In this document: positions 61,701 through 64,000 of the stretch, piece by piece
Position numbering within the stretch: the first letter of the stretch is position 1
Layout of the letters: every line of letters starts with the position of its first letter
Source: Bombyx mori
Lineage: Eukaryota > Arthropoda > Insecta > Lepidoptera > Bombycidae
NCBI RefSeq assembly: GCF_030269925.1
Contig: NC_085107.1
Location: 434,001-498,000, forward strand
Direction of reading: 5' to 3'
DNA: 64,000 nt
The notes under the pieces: generated by a model
What the model was told of the DNA's origin: nothing
Database searches by the model: none
Seen by the model: the letters and a program-made list of their open reading frames with translations, nothing else
Program-made: the position numbers and the translations under genes

Positions 61701-62216
61701 GAATCCATTTTTCATAGCAAATGATAATACCGTTAGAAATCCATGGTTTCTGTGTCTAGCAACGCAAGGCATAACGCGTTCGTCGCGCTGGCGATCAGTC
61801 ATTTCGTATATATAGCACCGGCTTACCGCGACAGAACTTGTATTCCATAATTCGTAATCGTATTTCAATCGTGTCCATTTTGTAAAAAAATACACAAGTA
61901 TAGCGAAAACAAAACACTAATCAATAAACATATGACTGAAATTATAAAAAGAGTTGCTGATTTATTAATTAAGGTTCCTTTTAGTTTAGCAAATGGCCAG
62001 TACTGTAAAACGACAATCCCACAGGTATAAACCTATTATTTTGACATTACTAACGATATTGGACTCCGATGCGGAATGTGAGTCTCGGGGACTCTTCAGT
62101 TCGAGTGCTTGCAGACGTTCGGTTGGGATTTCAGGGGAACTGCTAGATTGGTCGACTGCGTTGCTCTTTGGGGATGTTTCCTGTCGTAGTCCAAGGCGGT
62201 GTTTGGATCTGATCGG
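35318..62216 (-). CDS. large coiled-coil protein, 20 exons, 5' end not found
   Basis: Minus-strand exons: 62055-62216, 59414-59641, 59161-59173, 58957-59081, 58200-58445, 55498-55583, 43471-43615, 42887-42955, 42205-42285, 41469-41606, 40976-41011, 40341-40391, 39826-39906, 39158-39439, 38359-38469, 37760-37912, 37399-37547, 36894-37055, 36375-36462, 35318-35497 (TGA). Every junction agrees in phase, giving 861 codons. The fifth exon's donor is uncertain: 58200, 58242 and 58263 are all in phase, and an exon could be missed between 58200 and 55583. Most of the protein is heptad-type coiled coil (for example RAELVKKKEELEKER, LRTLMKEQNDQLQDYR). A Cys/Pro-rich hinge (CAAGACRGG to CGVCPPCPATCNP) lies mid-protein. 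The N-terminal part is Ser/Pro-rich. Layout and the last segment (LTENFEQAQLRILGLQTQ) recall ODF2/cenexin-like centriole or sperm-tail proteins, but that is a guess from memory. No start Met is located. Confidence 0.82.
35512..36065 (+). pseudogene. mariner 5' end and transposase N-terminus
   Basis: Starts with the mariner terminal sequence AGGTTGGGGAAAAAGTCTTT. The frame beginning at about 35695 (MRNECNEEE) has readable parts (KNATQAVKKICDVYGPSAVS, GRPITDKMDAIFEKVEQDRH, SSYDVAEELEIDHETVL) but carries stops and frameshifts and is cut after the helix-turn-helix region. It lies just upstream, in reading terms, of the last exon of the coiled-coil gene, in its final intron. Confidence 0.85.
36085..36170 (+). 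repeat. common lepidopteran short repeat
   Basis: CATCATCATCGTCATCATC followed by CAGCCTGTCCACTGCTAAAG and ATAGGCCTCTCCA is a motif widespread in moth genomes. A related fragment is at 55900-55945. Confidence 0.5.
36610..36856 (-). repeat. Bm1-type SINE, 3' half
   Basis: Poly-T start, then reverse-complement tail ATTGCTTAGATGGGTGGACG, then CTTCACGGCAGAAATAGG and GGACTCACAAGAGGTC. Intronic in the coiled-coil gene and close to an exon (36894). Confidence 0.9.
38623..38938 (+). repeat. Bm1-type SINE, body and 3' end
   Basis: A well-preserved copy from CCACGGTGAAGAAATAAT through GTCCACCCATCTAAGC to an A-rich tail. It is the best-preserved body in the window and serves as reference for the others. 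Intronic. Confidence 0.92.
40441..40818 (+). repeat. Bm1-type SINE, strongly decayed
   Basis: The order of SINE blocks remains: box B-like GTACGAATCCCCCAGCCAGG, CATGAAGCAGTAACGCG, CTCAAGGTGGATGGCGG and GTCTAAGCAATAAAA, with many substitutions and deletions. Intronic. Confidence 0.7.
41742..42145 (-). repeat. Bm1-type SINE, near full length
   Basis: Poly-T start, then all reverse-complement blocks through CATCGTGGAAGTCAATCGTG and the head end GCACCGAACGACTTATCC. The tRNA-like first part is partly deleted. Intronic. Confidence 0.9.
43616..44840. other. intron sequence, nothing assigned
   Basis: First part of the 11.9-kb intron. A GC-rich patch at 44630-44700 has no supported frame. Confidence 0.5.
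45489..46568 (+). CDS. Jockey-type LINE ORF1, 5'-truncated nucleocapsid protein
   Basis: Open from the first base of the insertion to TAA at 46566-46568 (about 359 codons), so the true start is lost by 5' truncation. An RNA-binding region (ELRVVIRGIPKELDVE) is followed by three zinc knuckles: CHNCQLYGHSSRNC, CVKCLGDHATALC and CVLCRTQGHPANYRGC. The last, with HPANYRGC, is typical of Jockey-clade gag-like proteins. A Pro/Ala-rich tail follows. The stop is 3 bases before the ORF2 ATG, so coupled termination and re-initiation is plausible. Confidence 0.9.
   Translation, partial: KTQTPPPVILQEKAAWDRVCLALKAKNINFTNARNLANGIQIKVQTPDDHRALSSYLRKERISFHTYTLQEERELRVVIRGIPKELDVELVKADLLEQGFPVNSVHRMHTGRGREPYNMVLVTLQPTPEGKKIFNTQTVCRLSGIAIEAPHKKGTPSQCHNCQLYGHSSRNCHARPRCVKCLGDHATALCARDQKTATEPPSCVLCRTQGHPANYRGCPRAPKINRRVARQNRLRASGPDIKASAPSASQAKPAFVPAAVPSVSAWAKPLPYTNTATTPSSAIRPAPATRPSPATCPPTASENLALAIDFFQSINFERVNALGDAIRAASTAQHFIAVVQEYADVYASLNTYVLPSLRR
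46572..49454 (+). CDS. Jockey-type LINE ORF2, endonuclease and reverse transcriptase, intact
   Basis: An uninterrupted 960-aa frame starting MAYISRIKPLSVTIG. The N-terminal AP-like endonuclease shows FNAYG, QETLL, SVYLPP, GDLNCKH and SDHRPV. The reverse transcriptase (about residues 455-740) shows KAPGSDGISNRVIK, YRPISLLMSLGKLYE, EQFGFRTNHSC, FFDVAKAFDKVWH, AGVPQGSVLSPLLF and FADDTTVYY, then KYLGVTLD. No RNase H domain is seen, as usual for Jockey. All catalytic residues are present. Codon use is GC-richer than the surrounding intron. This protein could be active. Confidence 0.95.
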   Translation: MAYISRIKPLSVTIGFFNAYGLANQRDQVSDFLRDHQIDIFLVQETLLKPARRDPKIANYNMVRNDRLSARGGGTVIYYRRALHCVPLDPPALANIEASVCRISLTGHAPIVIASVYLPPDKIVLSSDIEALLGMGSSVILAGDLNCKHIRWNSHTTTPNGRRLDALVDDLAFDVVAPLTPTHYPLNIAHRPDILDIALLKNVTLRLHSIEVVSELDSDHRPVVMKLGRAPDSVPVTRTVVDWHTLGISLAESDPPSLPFNPDSIPSPQDTAEAIDILTSHITSTLDRSSKQVVAEDFLHRFKLSDDIRELLRAKNASIRAYDRYPTAENRSRMRALQRDVKSRIAEVRDARWSDFLEGLAPSQSSYYRLARTLKSDTVVAMPPLVGPSGRLAAFDDDEKAELLADTLQTQCTPSTQSVDPVHVELVDSEVERRASLPPSDALPPVTPMEVKDLIKDLRPRKAPGSDGISNRVIKLLPVQLIVMLASIFNAAMANCIFPAVWKEADVIGIHKPGKPKNHPTSYRPISLLMSLGKLYERLLYKRLRDFVSSKGILIDEQFGFRTNHSCVQQVHRLTEHILVGLNRPKPLYTGALFFDVAKAFDKVWHNGLIFKLFNMGVPDSLVLIIRDFLSNRSFRYRVEGTRSSPRPLTAGVPQGSVLSPLLFSLFVNDIPRSPPTHLALFADDTTVYYSSRNKSLIAKKLQSAALALGQWFRKWRIDINPAKSTAVLFQRGSSTRISSRIRRRNLTPPITLFRQPIPWARKVKYLGVTLDASMTFRPHIKSVRDRAAFILGRLYPMICKRSKMSLRNKVTLYKTCIRPVMTYASVVFAHAARTHIDTLQSLQSRFCRLAVGAPWFVRNVDLHDDLGLESIRKYMKSASERYFDKAMRHDNRLIVAAADYSPNPDHAGASHRRRPRHVLTDPSDPITFALDAFSSNTRGRLRDPGNRTRRTRQRGRRAT
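50241..50464 (-). repeat. 3' LTR of the deleted gypsy element
   Basis: Direct repeat of 53198-53437. Lacks the CCATAATTG and AAATGCG duplications present in the other LTR. Confidence 0.9.
50475..51253 (-). pseudogene. gypsy pol remnant: RT start fused to integrase core and GPY/F tail
   Basis: Minus frame 51253-50720 reads RQQLSHLLQKNGDIF and VPPYRLTPVLQQ, the N-terminal end of RT, then at about 50910 jumps to EVLAIDLFGPLPG and DVATRWVELYALVDATAVAC, the first catalytic-Asp part of integrase. A second junction at about 50735 drops the second Asp and the Glu and shifts frame into MPRRDGPYRVVKIV, the GPY/F module. The two deletions remove RT fingers/palm/RNase H and the rest of the integrase core. 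It cannot be autonomous. Confidence 0.85.
51063..51665 (-). pseudogene. gypsy aspartic protease region, frame ends early
   Basis: Contains ILSVQMLGIRGNALLDTGAK, with the DTG active site, and downstream hydrophobic strands ending in TYPIEYECPK. The frame stops after FYAWLR, where the RT frame overlaps in another phase, so a frameshift separates protease from RT. It may be a programmed shift or damage. Confidence 0.8.
51698..53035 (-). CDS. gypsy gag, intact 445-aa frame
   Basis: Starts MASLQESQMAAFERLLD. The central capsid-like region reads RFSGAPGDSLDGFLNAVESY, AAVWWQGVK and FVARARALLARLPPG, typical of Ty3/gypsy and Arc-type capsids. A CCHC knuckle CVYCKKYGHIRDEC and a second Cys cluster (CYGCGTKG, CTKC) follow. 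No stop or frameshift in 445 codons, although pol is deleted; such a gag could act in trans or be mobilised by a relative. Confidence 0.9.
   Translation of the reverse strand: MASLQESQMAAFERLLDRVFEHKTQLESSATPTSEPTSPPSSTPAHHSGNFASCTARFSGAPGDSLDGFLNAVESYKDCADVGHAIALRGLSMLLTGNAAVWWQGVKASITSWDDALSSLRSAFGDCRPPHRVYLELFKMSQGQREKTEIFVARARALLARLPPGDLSEKVQIDMLYGLLHRRVRKRLRRDEITSYDTLLKKTRHIEDSIYETSPPEFIHHLQRATPRSSGSTVGEVPAGASTSARMTPQKIFNSGAAGGPPRDDSAAPSTVRVPAPRYTNTDNVSSTSIVKRLFCVYCKKYGHIRDECLKLASKTKFDNENTQAVSSCYGCGTKGVTRSQCTKCNASYYAVDAARTRSVTSDLPIGKVNTQLSSSVNSIHRDSSLHTACTSNTVKSSIYINNRKQCFVDNENNYYPTDFKAILPPRFFGTDNKVRLQNYSRLNL
53198..53437 (-). repeat. 5' LTR of the deleted gypsy element
   Basis: Begins TGTAACGCAGCGTTCCG on the minus strand and ends CCTAACATTAAA. 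Matches 50241-50464 with two short insertions. Confidence 0.9.
53442..55497. other. intron sequence with a simple repeat and a hairpin
   Basis: Nothing coding is seen. 54235-54360 is an imperfect ATTTC/ATCTC satellite-like run. A strong inverted repeat is listed separately at 54741-54815. Confidence 0.5.
54741..54815. repeat. 75-bp interrupted inverted repeat (hairpin)
   Basis: ACAG, TCGGTAG, TCTGGCGC and TCCGTT are answered in order by AACGGA, GCGCCAGA, CTACCGA and CTGT, with short bulges and a loop of about 15 bases. Could be a structured RNA, a transposon end or a small foldback element. Confidence 0.65.
55498..55583 (-). CDS. coiled-coil gene exon flanking the 11.9-kb intron
   Basis: Acceptor TGGATGCAG, peptide EIDLTRKLSESYDMQERLVA and on to DLEVK, donor AG then GTACTC. 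Its last two bases (AG) plus the first G of exon 43471-43615 make one Arg codon, so the two exons join in phase across the transposon nest. Confidence 0.85.
55737..55818 (+). tRNA. tRNA-Ser (CGA anticodon)
   Basis: Full cloverleaf: acceptor GCAGTCG with CGGCTGC, discriminator G; D arm TGGCCGAGTGGTTAAGGC; anticodon stem TCTGA/TCAGA with loop CTCGAAA (anticodon CGA at 55770-55772); long variable arm typical of Ser (TCCCTCTGGGAGC); T arm GTAGGTTCGAATCCTAC. No CCA is encoded. A TTTTT run at 55832 gives a pol III terminator. It lies on the plus strand in an intron of the minus-strand coiled-coil gene. Confidence 0.97.
56225..56470 (+). repeat. Jockey-type LINE 3' UTR fragment
   Basis: GAGTTTCTCGCTGGATCTTC, then TTCCGATCCGGCGGTAGAG, matches 49480-49530 of the intact LINE, and the end is A-rich. 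Older and diverged. Confidence 0.7.
57413..57751 (+). CDS. possible intronless 112-aa protein, antisense to the coiled-coil gene
   Basis: Plus-strand frame starting MEEQRFQMAGINLGQLA (an in-frame ATG also at 57404). Amphipathic, Leu-rich helix-like middle (LSEVQTLIELLVELLVP) and a basic C-terminal part. Composition looks more like coding than the surroundings. No domain is recognised, and no promoter or poly-A is certain. Could be a gene, a retrocopy or chance. Confidence 0.3.
   Translation: MEEQRFQMAGINLGQLAVQCLSEDNENNNEKITFSSLSEVQTLIELLVELLVPSVGGVTNRRQMISILTERWHGFKHLQQNYSIRNKRKLAFLKSLRQISATIQFPFVTMFS
59161..59173 (-). CDS. 13-nt microexon of the coiled-coil gene
   Basis: Acceptor TTTCTTTGCAG, exon AAATTGAGAGCAC, donor GTGAGTAT. 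It starts in phase 0 after exon 59414-59641 (ends ATTACAAAG) and leaves one base that joins GT of exon 58957-59081 to make CGT (Arg). Without it the two flanking exons would not be in phase. It adds Lys-Leu-Arg-Ala and part of Arg. Confidence 0.7.
61190..61900 (-). pseudogene. mariner transposase, decayed
   Basis: Minus-strand words YEKWILFDNRQQ, APWPCTKQKLTP, YSPDLLPTDF and NFLPEK follow the order of a mariner transposase (middle Trp region, third Asp region, C-terminus), with many stops and shifts. The SPDLLPTD block holds the third catalytic position. It looks like the same subfamily as 35512-36065. Confidence 0.75.
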
Positions 62217-62889
62217 CTGAAATGTAAAAGGCAACCTCAATTGACGTATGAAATTTATGTTCAAATATGCGCAGCGGTGTGTACATCGTATTTAAGGGAT
62301 CTTGAGCATGGATGCGGCCGTTAAAGCCTATGCCCATCTAAATCGGCCATTAAATACATCAGTGTAGTGGTACTTGTAATCTACCAAAGAAAATCATGAC
62401 AATATTTACAGATAGATGAATATCGAAAACTAAAGTGAACTGATAAAGGGTAGATCGTGAAGTAAAGTTATTTTAGATGGGAATCAATAAATTGACTTTA
62501 ATGCTGTTGGTACAGTCCCACGAAGCGACCTGATCTTGGACGTACAAACTGATTAAAATTCAACCACAAGTAACATTTACCATAGTAAAAACACAAGACA
62601 TAGGATGCTATCATCTTTTGTACATTTTCCGGATTATCTATTGTATTTTATTATTTATTGAGCTAGTTTGTATGTCTTGACTCGAATGAGCCCACTCGTT
62701 TACTGACACGTCAGTGCTACCAACATAAGAACACAATAAGGCCCTTCCAATAAGTTAATCATTATTGATTATTTTTTTAAATTAATCGGTAATTAAAAGA
62801 TATTAGAATTTTAAAAATTTACTCAACCTTAAAAAAAAATAAACTTCGAACTACAGGTACGGGTTTTTCAGGCAAGATGTTTTATTTCT

Positions 62890-63260
62890 TCCGGTTCCGC
62901 TGTTTGTTGCACTGGATGGGAGGTTGTGGCGTTTCTTTTTTTGTTTTAGGAAAAAAACGATTACTGATAGTCCAGATGCCTTGTTAGCTTAGCACAGGCA
63001 CAGCCAAGAGGGCTTGCGATTTACTAACAGCTGGCCGAGCGCTTCCGAAAGAAACCTAACTGAGAAGATCAGGCAAGAAGCTCAGCGGGATGATGTATAG
63101 GCGAGGTTTATCTTTGACGAATTCAACGAATACGGCTACCAAGGTCCCTATGTCTGCTCATAGAGTTAGAGCTGCAGGCTTCTAATAACTGTGTTAGTAG
63201 ATCGGGTGGATCTGTAAGAATGTGTATGTGGCCTTCATCCCTACTTTGTGTTACGTATCT
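62890..63260 (-). pseudogene. Jockey-type LINE ORF2 tail and 3' UTR, decayed
   Basis: Minus words HILTDPPDLLTQLLEACSSN and SRHRDLG align with HVLTDPSDPITFALDAFSSN and GRLRDPG near the end of the intact ORF2. The sequence toward 62890 matches the LINE 3' UTR (AAGCTCAGCGGGATG on the plus strand). Confidence 0.7.
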
Positions 63261-63439
63261 ACCGGAGATATCACAAAATGCATTATGAAATGTCATGAGT
63301 TTATATGTGCTCAAGATCCAATCTATTACCGACGAGTTAATATTATAATAAGTTCTATTTAAATCTAGTCTAATATTGAGCACAATTAAACAGATTGAAT
63401 TCACAAAGAACTTAGTAATGAGTTGCTCCAACTGTTTTT

Positions 63440-63615
63440 GCTAGCAAATGTTAAATGCAGGCAACATTGGAGGAAGATAGTGCAAAGACTGGACCAAGGT
63501 GGTCACGACCCTCAGTAATGAGGAAGCGACAAAGAAGAAGAAGAAGAATATAGTGAAACATAGCAAAAATGTATTATTACCTTCACTAACTTCCAACACA
63601 CACACACACATCAGC
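63440..63615. repeat. microsatellites in LINE-like debris
   Basis: (GAA)n at 63530-63547 and (AC)n at 63596-63611. The preceding words (CAACATTGGAGGAAGATAG) look like a decayed non-LTR 3' end. Confidence 0.6.
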
Positions 63616-64000
63616 AAGTACAACAGCCGTCAAACTATCAGTTTAGAAAAACACGAAGATATTAAATAAATCTTACCTTCATTATATAAAACAACACAAA
63701 ATTAAATTATTCAAATAAATATAATCGTGATTATATGAAAATATGACATGACAAATACGTATAACAAGCAAAGTATATCATACGTCCTTCCTAAAGACTT
63801 TTCGTAACATTGTAAATTATGGTTGAGTTTGTAGAGTAAAGAGAATTTATGCAAATTAATGTTATTTATGTTGAAGTCTTTAACAAAACGTATGTAATTA
63901 TGTGCGTCAGTAGACTAGTTGTAATATACATAATACATGTATGTATGCTTTGGTTTTCAAATAGTTTACTCGTGTCTCATTGTCGATAATTTATCCACAG
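63616..64000. other. nothing seen
   Basis: AT-rich sequence without a supported exon. The missing 5' exon(s) of the coiled-coil gene probably lie here or beyond the window. Confidence 0.4.

Noticed and set aside
63123..63431. Minus-strand 102-codon frame as the first exon of the coiled-coil gene
   Set aside because: Its C-terminal half is the decayed LINE ORF2 tail (HILTDPPDLL...).
1..64000. CRISPR arrays, operons, ribosome binding sites or prophage
   Set aside because: Spliced genes, SINEs and a eukaryotic tRNA show this is animal nuclear DNA; no spaced direct-repeat array was seen.

Overview
This 64-kb window is animal, almost certainly lepidopteran (silkworm-like) nuclear DNA. It is AT-rich and its coding exons are small, joined by GT-AG and occasional GC-AG introns. 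Transposon fossils fill the rest: a Bombyx Bm1-type tRNA-derived SINE, mariner, Jockey-clade and other non-LTR elements, and Ty3/gypsy elements. There is no prokaryotic organisation and no CRISPR array. Splice models were built by hand from exon phase, splice sites and paralogue comparison.

Layout. 1-2.5 kb: the 3' part of a Ty3/gypsy retrotransposon with an open RNase H-integrase frame. 2.5-14.7 kb: repeats only (SINEs, LINE tails, a foldback MITE, copy 1 of a 1.3-kb repeat, a broken transposase-like frame). 14.7-33.2 kb: two tandem minus-strand six-exon paralogues, here called gene A (14717-20692, 377 aa) and gene B (23873-32972, 364 aa). They encode acidic proteins of a family I do not recognise. 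Their promoter and first exon are nearly identical, while the remaining exons have diverged strongly. Intron 1 of B holds copy 2 of the 1.3-kb repeat joined to a mariner pseudogene. 35.3-62.2 kb: a large minus-strand coiled-coil gene with 20 supported exons (at least 861 codons; 5' end not seen), including a 13-nt microexon and two short Cys/Pro-rich exons. Its 11.9-kb intron is a transposon nest: a long-armed foldback element split by a 5'-truncated Jockey-type LINE with an intact 960-aa ORF2 and a 10-bp target-site duplication, followed by a gypsy element with both LTRs and internal deletions. A tRNA-Ser(CGA) gene and a possible small intronless ORF lie on the plus strand inside other introns of the same gene. 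62.3-64 kb: LINE debris and microsatellites.

Host genes A, B and the coiled-coil gene are all on the minus strand and lie head-to-tail. Acidic low-complexity proteins next to a long coiled-coil protein would fit cytoskeletal, centriolar or sperm-flagellar roles, but that is inference. The most novel material is the A/B gene pair: shared phases at every intron, a shared palindromic TATCGATA element at the same distance from the start codon, reciprocal GC-AG introns, and in-frame repeat growth in B.
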